Assembly (NCBI GenBank): GCA_024449915.1
Contig: JAMZAV010000641.1
Coordinates: 62,001-126,000 of the forward strand
Direction: 5' to 3'
Length of the DNA: 64,000 nt
Source of the DNA: Sweltsa coloradensis
Lineage: Eukaryota > Arthropoda > Insecta > Plecoptera > Chloroperlidae
Shown here: one piece after another, positions 1 through 10,800 of the stretch
How positions within the stretch are numbered: position 1 is the first letter of the stretch
How the letters are laid out: each line of letters opens with the position of its first letter
Translations under genes and position numbers: made by a program
The notes under the pieces: model-generated
The model's database searches: none
The model's input: only the letters and a program-made list of their open reading frames with translations
Told to the model about the DNA's origin: nothing

Positions 1-148
1 TAAATATATAATATAATCTATGAAAATTATAACACCATTTACAAATAACGTTCTCCGCAATGCAAATTAAAGTTTGACTTACTTCAAAACACTCCGTCAA
101 TAATTCTAATAATAATTGACCTTTAACTAATTGTAATTTATATCATAA

Positions 149-231
149 AATAAATAAATAATAAATAAATAATAATAAATTTTATTTAGAGTCTACCCAC
201 TCAGTTATATAACTGATTTTCAGTGGGGGAC
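149..231 (-). repeat. Family D SINE tail fragment
   Basis: An A/T simple run (AATAAATAAATAATAAAT) joined to GAGTCTACCCACTCAGTTAT, then TTTTCAGTGGGGGACT. Only the conserved 3' hairpin of the family is present. Confidence 0.7.
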
Positions 232-420
232 TTTAATAATATTTAATAATCTTAAGCTCATTTAAATACACAGTTTTTTTTACACTGCTATCCAGTGGTT
301 AATAATATAGTTGAATACCTACAAAAACAGCTTCTACACTAATGTAACATACAATTGTGTGCCTTCGCATAAGCTGTACATGTACCGTAATAAGAACCCC
401 AAGCGTTATTAAAATCGTGA

Positions 421-733
421 TTAAGGCTATTCGACTGCGTTTTTCTATTTTTTTAAATATGATAGCAAGTCAAAATATATTAAATATCTTTGAAACCAGG
501 CTCTTTTAGAAAATCAAACTTATTTTTTTCAAAATTTTCTGATCGGACACACGGCTAATATCGTCACTTCAAAATAATGTCAAACTTCAATTCGGCCAAG
601 CACACCATTCAACGTAGGTAGTTGTGTCTTTGTGATTTTAATTTTCAACTGGTTTTCTAGAGGCTGACTGAGAGAAAAAAAATTGTTAAACAATTGTCTT
701 TCCTTCGAATGTTTTCTTTTGGTGGTATTCTGT
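421..733 (+). repeat. Single arm of the long-hairpin family
   Basis: TTAAGGCTATTCGACTGCGT, TGAAACCAGGCTCTTTTAGA, CTTCAATTCGGCCAAGCACA, CATTCAACGTAGGTAGTTGT and TGACTGAGAGAAAAAAAATT correspond in order to one arm of the hairpin at 38521. The second arm is absent. It sits between the D tail fragment and family A copy 1. Confidence 0.75.
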
Positions 734-756
734 AAATGTGTATAAAATTATTAGAC

Positions 757-1720
757 AAGTGAACGCAGCGAACGATGTCTTACAATTCAAGATAAACGGC
801 TCTAGTTCTGTGACTCTGCGAGTATGTGTGTATGTTTGTGTGTACTATAAAAATCAGCCGAATCTCCAAACAGATTGCGTTGTAAATTTAAACAGGCATC
901 CGGTACAAGTTTACTGAAAACTGCTAGCAAAATGTGCAAAATCCGTTGCGATTTAAACCTACAAGCAATAATACATTAAATATAGGCTGAAAATGTGTAG
1001 GATTTAATTTAACGACAATGGTTTTGTTCTTGAATTTTTTTGACAGGTTGTGAATGCATATATAGCCTAGTGACCAAGGTGTATCGAATCTTGCACGCTC
1101 AAGGTTCCCCCCAATTTCGCTGGGAGATTGAGTAAACCTTCCAATCTTTACACGTATTTCGAACTAGCTATGTTTCCCATAGTATTGTTTGCATTTCAAA
1201 ACTTGTTTTATACTTTTTTAAATACAATCCAGAAATTAATAAATATTTCCCGACAAGGGGTTTGAACCCAGGTCTTCCACATTCCGGGTATAAAGGCGCC
1301 ATAGCCAACTAGGCTAGGAAAACGCCTAAGTCGTTGTTAGACGAGTGCGTGAGTCATGTGCCGATAACCCGGCAACATTTGCATTTAAGTTGATTGATAT
1401 AGGTATAAATTATTGGTTTTGTGTTTAGTTGGTATAGTTATCAGTCACCATCACTTTTCACAGACACCACTCTGTGAACGTTGGGGGCTAACACTTAAAT
1501 GTGTAATATGTATTTGAATTTCTTAAATAAAAATGTGAACTGAACTGAAAAGGGCGCGTTAAATGCGAGGCCATAATGCTCCACTCTAGCCTGTGATAGA
1601 CTAGGGAGGAAAGACCTAATTGCTGACTTGGTTCAGCCTAGGGGGATGAAAGGGAATGTTACCGGGTACTCAACACATGGCTCACTAATTTGTCTAACAA
1701 CGACTTTGGCGTTTTCCTAG
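757..1720 (+). mobile_element. Family A composite element, copy 1
   Basis: Three parts recur in the same order in copy 2: a head with a TG-rich simple tract followed by a conserved core (AATCAGCCGAATC at about 852, CATCCGGTAC at about 897, GCGATTTAAACCTACAAG at 948-965); a tRNA-like segment on the minus strand (about 1251-1313) with a B-box-like GGGTTCAAACCCC; and a terminal inverted-repeat module whose arms (1314-1372 and 1661-1720) begin with CTAGGAAAACGCC on both strands. No coding capacity is visible, so it is non-autonomous. The head could be a separate element into which the foldback inserted, but co-occurrence in copy 2 argues for one unit. Confidence 0.7.
1251..1313 (-). repeat. tRNA-like segment inside family A copy 1
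   Basis: Read on the minus strand it has CTAGTTGGCTATGGCGCC resembling an A-box region and GGGTTCAAACCCC resembling a B box, then the word GTCGGGAAATATTT. No acceptor stem closes, so it is a tRNA-derived repeat part rather than a working tRNA gene. Its counterpart in copy 2 lies at 16776-16834. Confidence 0.5.
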
Positions 1721-1781
1721 TATATAAATAATTATATACCACACAATAGAATCCATAATAGAAGATTCACAGACTTCTTTG

Positions 1782-2331
1782 AGGGAGCGAAGCCCTCCCC
1801 TATGCATCACTTTTCCATCGGTTCGTCAGTCTGGGCGTGTGTCACGTCTCACAATAAAAACAAACATGATCTCTGTTTGACATGCACTTTTTCTTGACAA
1901 GCCCTTATACTAGGGTGATACAGAATTATTTTTATGATCCTAGAGGGGTACGTGTTAGTACTATCCAAAAGTATGAACTCGTTCAACCCGGCACCTCCAC
2001 CAAAATTGTTCTAAATTCGGGTTTTTGTTCCTTATATTTTGTACAACTCCTTTTTTTAAATTAATTATCTTATTCAGATAATTTTTTATAGGTCTTTTTG
2101 TTAAATTGCGAGTGACGGAGCTCTTTTTGTTAAATTTACAATAACAACGGCCCAGCACACTATTATATACATTTATTATTTATTATAAAGTAAATCCACT
2201 TAAATATGAATATTTTTTATTGATGTATTTACTTACCCCAGACACCCAGAAACGTTGAATATGAATATACTCGACACCTCAACCAAGTGGAGTAGAAAGC
2301 TCAAAAAGTCTTCGTGTATGCTTCGCTCCCT
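1782..2331 (+). mobile_element. Family C element, copy 1 (perfect 11-bp terminal inverted repeats)
   Basis: AGGGAGCGAAG at 1782-1792 and its exact reverse complement CTTCGCTCCCT at 2321-2331 bound the element. Inside are TATGCATCACTTTTCC, GTGTCACGTCTCACAATAAA, ACAAGCCCTT, GTGATACAGAATT, and ACCCGGCACCTCCACCAAAA at about 1987-2006, with a degenerate second copy (CTCGACACCTCAACCAAG) at about 2269-2286. The 60- and 65-codon frames here are spurious. Confidence 0.65.
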
Positions 2332-3270
2332 AATTTGCGTGCTCTTGTACTCACAAACATTCACAAACATTCTCATTGATAACTTCACGATTCTTGATTT
2401 TAATATCACTTAATTAAGGCTTTTCATTCTAAATTCCATTTTAATTATCAACTTCTAAAAGATTGCACATTTATACACGCATTAACCTAATCATCGCCAA
2501 GAAGATTTTTAATTGACAGTTATTAATGTTCGTTGCGAAAGAAAATTCTCCCTGAAAGTATTCAGGATCGTAAACAGGGTACTGAGTAATTGCCGTATAA
2601 TTCGATTACGTCATACTCTCGATTGCCTTCCTTATAATACACCACCTGCCGTGTTTTCTGTTTAATTACGCTCTGTTCCCTGGGCGATAATAATTCATAC
2701 ATTTTCCAGAGCATTTCATTAAAACATCCAATCTCAGTTAGACTGCTTCCTTATCCGTATGATGTTTATTAATTACCTCGGTTTGCAAAGGGTAGGCGGC
2801 ATAGAATAGCAAGGCGTATTGTGGTATCAAGATTGTGAGATGCAGTTATTTTGCTTTACAACTTTCATCCTAAGATTGAACATGACTCGATTTAACATGT
2901 TGAATTTTGGTCAAAGTGATTATTTTAATGGTTCCTCTTAATTTTGATAGCGCCTTAATTTACAAACACATTTTGAATAATAATTATTAAGTAATCTTGA
3001 AAGTTTATTTTTACGTTCTTTAAAAAAATCACTTTTTACTTTAAAACTTTTTTTTCACCTACAAAAACTTAGGTGTAAGGTTCTTTTAGATGTTTTCTTT
3101 TGAAAGACGTTGGAAATGTTTATTTTAAATCAACTTAATTGATATTGTGATTCAAAAAGTAAATACACATCACAATTAGCAAACTGAGTTCCATAAAAAC
3201 GTTCACGCTTTGAATAGTTTTCAAAAAATATAACAAATGCCGTATCAAGTAACAGCAAACTATTATTATA
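2332..3270. other. AT-rich unassigned sequence
   Basis: No gene or repeat recognised between family C copy 1 and family B copy 1. Confidence 0.5.
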
Positions 3271-3991
3271 CTAGGAAAACGCTTAAGTCCCGCCGCGTTG
3301 TTGGATGAGCGTAATTGGTGAATTGAGCTGCCATGTGTTTTGCGGATTTTCTGTTGTTCTGTGAAAAAATCAGAACTTTGTTGAAATTTTTTTTAAATTG
3401 AATCAAATTAAATAAAAAATTAACTTATTTTATTTAATTAATCGTAATTTTAAAAAAGGAAAAAATCGTAATATTGAAATTTTCATAAGAAATAATTATT
3501 CGATTACGCACAAATTTTACACGAATATATTAATTCTTAAAATTAAGGTTCTGTGAAAAAATCATTATAATCGGATAAGCATGTAGTGTTATAAGCAGAA
3601 GAAATTTAAAAAATCGTAAAATTGCGATTTTCATGAGAACTAATTTTGATTACCTCAAAATTTCCACGAATATATCAATTCATAAATTAAGTCTGTGAAA
3701 AAAATCATTACAATCGATAAAGCATGTAGGAGTATAAGTCGAAGAATTTTTTTAAAATCGAAAAATCGTAAAATTGCGATTTCATGAGAATTTTTACGAT
3801 TGCGACTCAAACGTGATATTAGTAGAGATTCAAAAGACTCCATAAAATTCATGCAATCGAGTATCGTTAGCGAATCGTGTAACAGACAGACTTAAATACA
3901 GTATAAAAAAAAAAAAAAAAAAAAACTTCCGGATTTTCTCCAGTTAGGAATGGAATCTTGCTTCGCTCGCTACGCTCGCTACTCATCAAAA
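3271..3991 (+). mobile_element. Family B element, copy 1 (divergent, with internal tandem units)
   Basis: The start CTAGGAAAACGCTTAAGTCC then CCGCCGCGTTG and TTGGATGAGC matches copy 4 at 42905. The interior carries three tandem units, each opening TCTGTGAAAAAAATC-like at 3358, 3550 and 3692 and containing AATCGTAAAATTGCGATTTT-like and CATGAGAA words. The right end reads CTTCGCTCGC then ACTCATCA. A poly-A run lies at about 3903-3924. No coding potential. Confidence 0.55.
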
Positions 3992-4944
3992 ACGTTTAGT
4001 AACGTCGAAGGTATAAACAGTTCATTTGCGATATTGATTAAGTTTGATGAACGTGCCACAAGTTATATTATTCGTATTTGTATTTTATATTGTATGTTAT
4101 GATTGTAACATGTTACGAACAGCGAAAGCTAAATAAATAAATCATACTACTACTATAAGTGGAACGTAGGAAGATCGGAATTTGAAAATTATTGTAGGAA
4201 ATTCATTTTACAACGAAATCACATAATCGATATCATGAATACTTAAAAACACTATACAAAGTTACATCAAGGTAGGCAAATGAAATGAAGCAGAAATTAC
4301 AAGAAAGTAACTCAAGTTTCTAGAAGACGACCCAACACTTTCTTAAACTCAACTCATCAAGGGAATAAGATGGCGTCGTAATTATTTACTCCCTCTCTTG
4401 AACGCGTCTTCCACTTCTTGAAATAACTAAGGTACTTTGGATTTTAACGAGGCTTAAACTGTTATAATAAAGGAACCGGAATGACGTGAAATTAAACAAT
4501 TCTCATATTCTGTTAAACTTTAGCTTTCTTGTTGTAAATCTAGCTAGGACTCTCACTTAGTACCTTTGCGTTCCTTGGTAGTCGTAAAACAAGCACGTGC
4601 TCCTTAGAAGAGCAGACATTGGGCCATCAAAATTATAATAATACACACTTTTACGATGTCATTAAAAGCAGTTTACTTAACCATTTATATACCACCAACA
4701 AAACATGATTTACAACTCCTGGAACTACTTCTCTCTACTGCTTAACTACTATTTAAACTTCTTCAACCACATTTTAAAATAATTATTTGGGAATTACTGA
4801 CACAACTATGGAAGTTGCAGTTTCTCAACACTATAGTTGTATTGTATTATGCAAATATTGAATCAGGCCTTGGTGACAGACAGACAAATACGATGACTTA
4901 TACGAACTTAACCAAAAGAGAACTTTTAAAAAATAATTTGGAAT
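3992..4944. other. AT-rich unassigned sequence
   Basis: No supported feature; only short chance frames. Confidence 0.5.
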
Positions 4945-5012
4945 TACAACCTGCTGAGATGGGTTTTTAAATTTCTGGATTGATTTTCGTAACAACTAAT
5001 CTAAAAAACACT
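4945..5012 (+). repeat. Family G fragment (post-head part)
   Basis: CTGCTGAGATGGGTTTTTAA, ATTTCTGGATTGATTTTCGT and ACTAATCTAAA align with CTGAGATGGATTTTTAAATT and its sequel at 38431. The tRNA-like head is missing or unreadable. Confidence 0.5.
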
Positions 5013-5077
5013 TATTGGAGAAGCAAGAACAAATTGAATCACAACAAAATTCAATTCGTTAAACTAGACCGTTTCGT

Positions 5078-5616
5078 GAACGCTTTTTTTAGTCGCGTTG
5101 ATGGATGAGCTTTTTTGTAAGTTTTTAGTTTGCGTAAGACCACTTTACCTTTCAGCATCAAGGATAGATGCCTATTTTAATGCATCTTTAACGGTGACTG
5201 CTTGAAATAAGTTTTGATTTTACGATAAATGTTATGTAGAACCTGAATTAAAAACTCATATGTTAAACTTTTATTCTTGGAATTTTGGCCAACTATTAAA
5301 TATGACGTTTGATGTAACCACACGGCCGTTTGGTCAGATGGCCCAAAATGTTACTAACAATGATTGCACTTAAAACAGTACGTAACATTAATACACAAAA
5401 CATATTACATGAGCAATATTTCTCGTTGTACCAAAAACTTGCAACTCTAAGTTTAGTAATTTCCAAAGGTTCCACACTAATGTTATCAAGAATGCAATAT
5501 CAGTTATCCGGTGAGAGCAGAAAACAGACAAAATACAAACAAAAAAAAAAACCCGAGCTTTTTTTTTTATGGGGAGTGGTGGTCAAATAATTGAAGTCTT
5601 CGCTTTGCTCATCCAA
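5078..5616 (+). mobile_element. Family B element, copy 2
   Basis: Left end GTTGATGGATGAGCTTTTTT, interior TTTGCGTAAGACCACTTTA, TTTGGTCAGATGGCCCAAAA and a poly-A patch, right end GAAGTCTTCGCTTTGCTC then ATCCAA. The ends form an imperfect inverted repeat (TGGATGAGC / GCTCATCCA). The 86-codon frame inside (5330-5590) is a chance frame through the repeat. Confidence 0.65.
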
Positions 5617-5701
5617 TAATGATCACATAAAAATTAAACGAAAGTTCCCATACTTGTTCTCATCATCATAATAAAATTTGTGGTAAATTAGTTTAAATTT
5701 A

Positions 5702-6366
5702 AGGGAGAAGCTCCATTCAAAACATAAATATGATGTCCGCCTGTATCACGTCCCACAATAAAAACGAACACAGCCTCCGATTGGTGTCCATTTCCCATCA
5801 ACAAGGATGATGCAGATATGTGTGTAGACCCTAGAGGTCAGGAAGACGTGAATATCCATAGATATTAAACACCTATAGTAGGCTAGATCCGCAGTCATTA
5901 ATTCACTTCCGTGACAATTTGAAGCCATCTTCAATATGGTAGTTTGTAAATGGGGTAATGAAATGGGAGCGATTTGTAGCCCAAATAGTTCTCAAGATTG
6001 CCGTTAGGTTGACAGATGAGCATTCTAGCCATAACACCAAATAATTACTTAATTCCCTTATGCAATAACTTTTTATTGTTTCTGTTTATACATTCCCATG
6101 CTACACAAGCTAAAACCATATCAAACAATCGAGTAAAATACTTTATTGCATTGAAAAAGCATAAATTAAAACACCAAATCGCCATTTTGAATATGGCAAA
6201 ATTGGCGCTTCTATTTGTTACTCTCGCGCCCGTGCGAGGTATAGGATCCGTATCAATTCTTTATATTTTCTAACCCGGCACCTCCACCAAAATCGACCAA
6301 CTTCGGATGAAGTTTTATTTTTGTATTTTTCTCCGTCAATATGTTGATTACGTGACTTCTCTCCCT
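5702..6366 (+). mobile_element. Family C element, copy 2
   Basis: Left end AGGGAGAAGCTCC and right end CTTCTCTCCCT (6356-6366) form inverted ends related to copy 1. Shared words are TATCACGTCCCACAATAAAA, CAACAAGGATGATGCAGATA, and ACCCGGCACCTCCACCAAAA at 6273-6292. No coding domain. Confidence 0.6.
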
Positions 6367-6599
6367 AGTTTGTGTATTTCTTTACTCGTGCTTGTTGGTG
6401 TGTCACTATAATTTACCCATTTCACATTCCATTACAAAAGTTGATCCCTTTTTATTCTATCGTCCATCAAGAGCAAGTAGAGCCTTTTTTTATCGACGAG
6501 CTTTCGTTGTTTGTTTGTTTTTATTGTTTAAGTCCGTGTTCCAACCTCGCAGATTGTTTACGACAACTTTATTTTTATTAACGCTAAAGCTACAGCATG

Positions 6600-6960
6600 C
6601 AGACTGGATGGTGGATCTGGGGGATTTAAGGAAAGCGCGCATTGAAAAGTGTAATTGGAAGGTTGGCACTGGAGGTTGGTAATCCAGGCGTGACAAATGT
6701 GGATTTAGAGCTAACTAACCCTAAACTGTGGGGGAGGGGGTAGTGGGGGGGTTGAAAGTCGCGAACCACGAAGCCACAGACAGTGCCAGAGCGTAACTCA
6801 CGACTCCTCTCGCACGCATCTAAGTTATGACGCAAGGCATGAATAGGCCACCTAAGTTCTAGTTGTTTATGGATGATGCTTATACAGTGGCGCTGTTTGG
6901 GAACTGAAGCGTCTAGAGAGATAATGCGCGGAGAGAACTTGAACCAGTCAACAACTGAAG
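6600..6960. other. GC-richer island of unknown nature
   Basis: Stands out from AT-rich flanks and includes the G-tract at 6730. A 182-codon minus frame (6626-7174) covers it, but the half beyond 6960 is ordinary AT-rich sequence and the product resembles no family. A lost exon, regulatory element or unique repeat are all possible. Confidence 0.25.
6730..6751 (+). other. G-rich tract
   Basis: G-runs of 5, 5 and 7 with loops A and TAGT; able to supply four G3 runs only by splitting the last run, so a weaker quadruplex candidate than 45064. Confidence 0.5.
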
Positions 6961-7340
6961 AATATTTCGAGCCAAAACCCTTCTCTTGAAACGTTTGATA
7001 GATGCCAAAATATTTACTCAATGATCTGGTTACGATGGTGAAAGATGGGATTTTGAGGATTTGAACCTTTCTTTTAAAAATTATAAAAACACGAACTTGG
7101 AAAAATGCGACTTTATTATTAATAATTATTTTTAAAATCGTATTCAGGTGTAAATTAACCAGGAATTGAACCACGGTTAAACGTCTTACACTATGTTTTC
7201 GGAATCAGTAGTAAATTAATTTCTGGATTTTGTTTGTTCAAACCTAAAAAGTCCATGAAAGTTGACTGAATGAAAGAATACCTTTAATAAAACAGGTATT
7301 TTCATATTTTTATTTGGTCGTGACATAACTTCACTATCAG

Positions 7341-7713
7341 CCATTATATGTCGTTTTATGACAATAGTGTAGCCAGCACACCTAGTGAAAAAAAAAATTT
7401 TGTTAATCGTTTTTCTGGATATAGTTTCTCAACACCTTTAGCTTCAACTTCAGCTATAAGGACAAGTCGATTTCTGAAATAACAGTTGGTGTACGATTTT
7501 GTTTGCCAGACAAACAAAAGTCGAAAAAATTCGTATTTGTACCGTTTGACAAAAAAATCGTACACCTACTGTATTTTCAGAAATCTATTTGTCCTTATAG
7601 CTGAAGCTGAAGCTAAAGGTGTTTAGAAACTATATCTAGAAAACAGATTTTCAAAATTAAATTTTGCACTAGCTGTGCTGGCTACACTCTTCTCAAAAAA
7701 CGATATATAATGG
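7341..7713. repeat. Foldback with ~180-bp arms
   Basis: CCATTATATGTCGTTTTATG at the left matches the reverse complement of CGATATATAATGG at the right; GTGTAGCCAGCACA pairs with TGTGCTGGCTACAC, AGCTATAAGGAC with GTCCTTATAGCT, and GTGTACGATTTT with AAAATCGTACAC-type sequence near the centre (~7527). Arms have drifted. The 69-codon minus frame inside is a by-product. Confidence 0.8.
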
Positions 7714-7867
7714 CCAATATTGAGATTATGTTCCGCCCCCCAAAAAATTGCATCTTTTTTTGTTTTAAGTAAAGCCTTCTTTCATTCAGAAAACTTTTTC
7801 AGCCATGTTTCTTCGACTTACAAATTATCGGCCAGAGGTGGATACAATAGCCTTAAATGCTTCAGTC

Positions 7868-8030
7868 AGTACGTATGCACGTGTGTCACATCTAACGATT
7901 AATACTGAACGTGACATCTGATTGGGATGCGTTTTGTAGAGATTGTTCTTCAACAAGGATAACACAGATTATCTTTCGTTGGTGAGGGTGGATTTCAATG
8001 TGTGTTACTCGGCACCTCCACCAAGGAGAA
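7868..8030 (+). repeat. Family C fragment, copy 3
   Basis: Shares GTGTGTCACATCTAACGATT, CTTCAACAAGGATAACACAG and CTCGGCACCTCCACCAAGG (8009-8027). Termini were not found, so it is a truncated copy. Confidence 0.5.
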
Positions 8031-10274
8031 TCGCTCGTGAGAAACAAGTGTTTTATTATTTTAATAAACTTTTTTGAAATCTAATACCGAATCAATTAGG
8101 TACGTACACCAATTTCGCAGACATTTTAAGCTTATGTTGTATGAATTAACATACTACATACTTTACATAATTAACATCTATTTACATAGCTTTAAAACTG
8201 ATAATTACTCGTAGCTTTATTAATTATTTCATATTTTGTGCTTTTTAAAGTATCTGTTAATAAGTTTTCGCATTAGTAAAATAAAATACGAAGACTCTTG
8301 AATTATGAATTTCACGTTTCTTCAAAATATACCCATTCCAAGAGTAAAAAGTGGGAAATATGCGCTCAAGTAAAGACAAACTCAGTAACGAGCAAAACCT
8401 TCGTACATCGTACACCAATTACATTAAGTCTAAAGTCTGGATAAAATTTGACTCTAACTCAAATAGCTCTTTCATTAGCGGCATCAGATTCATCCGAGGG
8501 TGTTTGTGTATGTAGAAGTCGCGCTCGAGTTGTTTTACGTAATTCAAGCTGTCTAGAAGCTAAAGTTCAACTTACTTCGAACTTAGTCCCAAAGTTCTCG
8601 GCAGGGTGTAATCTAAACCAGCAGGCAGTAAATCCAATTGCGATTCGTATATCAATGTTCATAATTAAAACGTTGTATTTGTATACGGTGTCGGGTTAAA
8701 ACAGTAATTATGACAATTATTCGAGAGGAGTAATTTTGGATTTGAGTTATTAGCAACAGAGAAGGAGTTACTTTGAAAGTTTTGAAATGAGCTTTGACAA
8801 ACTTCTAGCGGAGAAGAAATATATTATCTTAGCGATAGTACATTGTTTCGCAATTCTAACTTTTTTAAAGTTTATTTAATATAGCAAAATAAATGTAAAA
8901 AACTAAAGAAACATCCCAATGTTAAAATAAATCGAGCATTAGCGTATCGATTATATATCTTAAAACTTAACACTTTTACTAATCATAGCCCGTCATATAT
9001 TTATTTCACATTTTTGTACGGTTGAACCAAATCAAATCAGAATTACATCTTATATCTAATTACGGAATTAGATAACTTTGATGGTAGAATTTCACGGTAG
9101 AAATCTCAAAATCATATGTTAATATAGAGCCTAAACATGAAACATAAATCAGTAGCTTTGCATCACGTGTAGAATCAACATCCCTAGAGATGTTTCCATT
9201 GAAATATTCTACTGAATAAATGTTGACACAAAATAATGTAAATTAAGTCTATGTTGATCAAAGGCTGTTTGCTTTTCGTACGTTTAATGAAAGATATATG
9301 AATTTAAATTCATCATAAAATGTGGCATACTACATGTTATGTCTTATCATGAAAACATATGAGAAAGCAAGTTTATTTGTGTATTCAAACTTGCAAACTT
9401 TAGGGAGGAAGCAAAGAATAATTCAATATGAATTGGGATAAATTTGACATTTTGGTAATCGCGCTGATTTTCGATTGTGCAAAACAAAGGTTGAATTTAT
9501 TTTTAAAGTATCTTCTTAAATCTTGACGAAAGAGACAGACGCGTTTCAAATGTTTACATATTGGAAATAACTAAAGCGACAAAAAGATTCGATTCACACA
9601 AAGGTTATCAGTGGTACACGAGACAGTCAGAATTTAATTAAAGAGTTAAATCAAGTTTCTCTTAGAAGTAAACGCATTCATTTTCTTATGTAGATTATAA
9701 ATACAAGTACTGAACTTAGCATAACATAATATTTATATTATTAGAACGTATAATTTATTTGGTTTAAGAAAGAACTACAGATGATTAGAGAGTTAAAATT
9801 TGAGTATAATTTCAATTTGCATTTGCATTTCAAGAAGAATGTTGTAACTTTAGTTTTTTTGAATGTTATTTATAATCATTATAAGACAATTGCCTAATAA
9901 AATATTTGCAAAACGTCTTCTCTATATGTTATACGAAAATGTGTTTTTCTGTTCGGTTTTGAGCCTTTGTATTTAAGTGTACATCATTTTAAAACAGTCT
10001 TTATAGAAACCGAAAGTATGTAGCAGTAAAAAATATGTGTCGAAGAAAACAAAAGTCTGCTAGAGCCAAGTAAGCTGATAAAAAGTATGTGTCGACAACA
10101 AGCTCCGTTTCGTTAGCAATGATGACAAAGTGAAATATCTGCTCAAGTGGTGGCAGCAACATCTTCACAAGGCAACGCCAGAATGATAATGACGCTTGCC
10201 AAAAAGAAAATCCCTACGAGGAAAGAAAAAATAGAGCACAAATTGATAGGACTTACAAATAAAGCCGCGGAAAG
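8031..10274. other. AT-rich unassigned sequence
   Basis: A slightly GC-richer patch at 8440-8690 carries an 83-codon frame of unknown type; the rest is AT-rich with nothing recognised. Confidence 0.5.
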
Positions 10275-10800
10275 CAAGAATGAGGAAGTTTGAGGGAGAG
10301 AAAGAATGTGGAGACGGCAGAGAGGAGAAGAGAGGGCTAATGAAGGAGAGTATCTTGCGTGACACGAGAAGACTACTCCAGTACCGAGGGAGAAAACGTG
10401 TCGAAAGAGAGAGAAAACAAACAAGAACTCGATCGGTAAAGAGAGGGATGGCGGCGACTACAAGGTACGCCCGTTCGCTGCTAGATAGCGCGCGGCGCAC
10501 GCGTCCGAGCTCGGCCCATCCCCAACACGAGTGCGACAAGGACAGCGCGGCCGAGTGTCCCCGAAGCTGACCCGAACTAGCCGAGCTCTCGCACACGCTA
10601 CAAGTGCAAGCGAGAATAACACTGCGCGTGTGAACGAGACAGTGCCAGTCGAGGTGGTGCGCGCCAGAGAGAGACGGAACGAGCCTCCATTGATCCTGGG
10701 TGAGGGTAGGGTTCGTCGTGACGTCACAACTGGTCCAGTGATGCTGGAACGCTTCACAGATCTCCTGTCGGCTTCCCAGCGTAGCACACGGTAGCATTAG
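10275..10800. promoter_or_regulatory. GC/CpG-rich block upstream of the coding exon; candidate promoter or 5' leader
   Basis: This is one of the most GC- and CpG-rich stretches in the window, set in very AT-rich DNA, and ends about 1.1 kb before the coding exon. It contains a perfect palindromic CRE (TGACGTCA) at 10719-10726. Open frames exist on both strands here (up to 210 codons on the minus strand), but they overlap one another, resemble no protein I know, and are what GC-rich DNA gives when TAA/TGA/TAG are rare. I infer a promoter or untranslated leader for the plus-strand gene. A transcript start cannot be placed from sequence alone. Confidence 0.35.
10719..10726. promoter_or_regulatory. 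Palindromic CRE-type site TGACGTCA
   Basis: Full 8-bp CRE (CREB/ATF consensus) in the GC-rich block upstream of the coding exon. An 8-bp match has modest weight on its own; its placement strengthens it. Confidence 0.4.

Noticed and set aside
1782..2331. Non-autonomous LTR element (TRIM) with a tRNA-Ala primer-binding site
   Set aside because: The elements have inverted rather than direct terminal repeats and the motif lies only about 20-65 bp from one end in most copies; kept only as an open question in the findings.
6626..7174. 182-codon minus frame
   Set aside because: Only part has coding-like composition, no known domain, and the other half is ordinary AT-rich sequence.
10165..10797. 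210-codon minus-strand open frame in the GC-rich block
   Set aside because: Overlaps several other frames on both strands, has no recognisable domain, and is expected where GC-richness thins stop codons.
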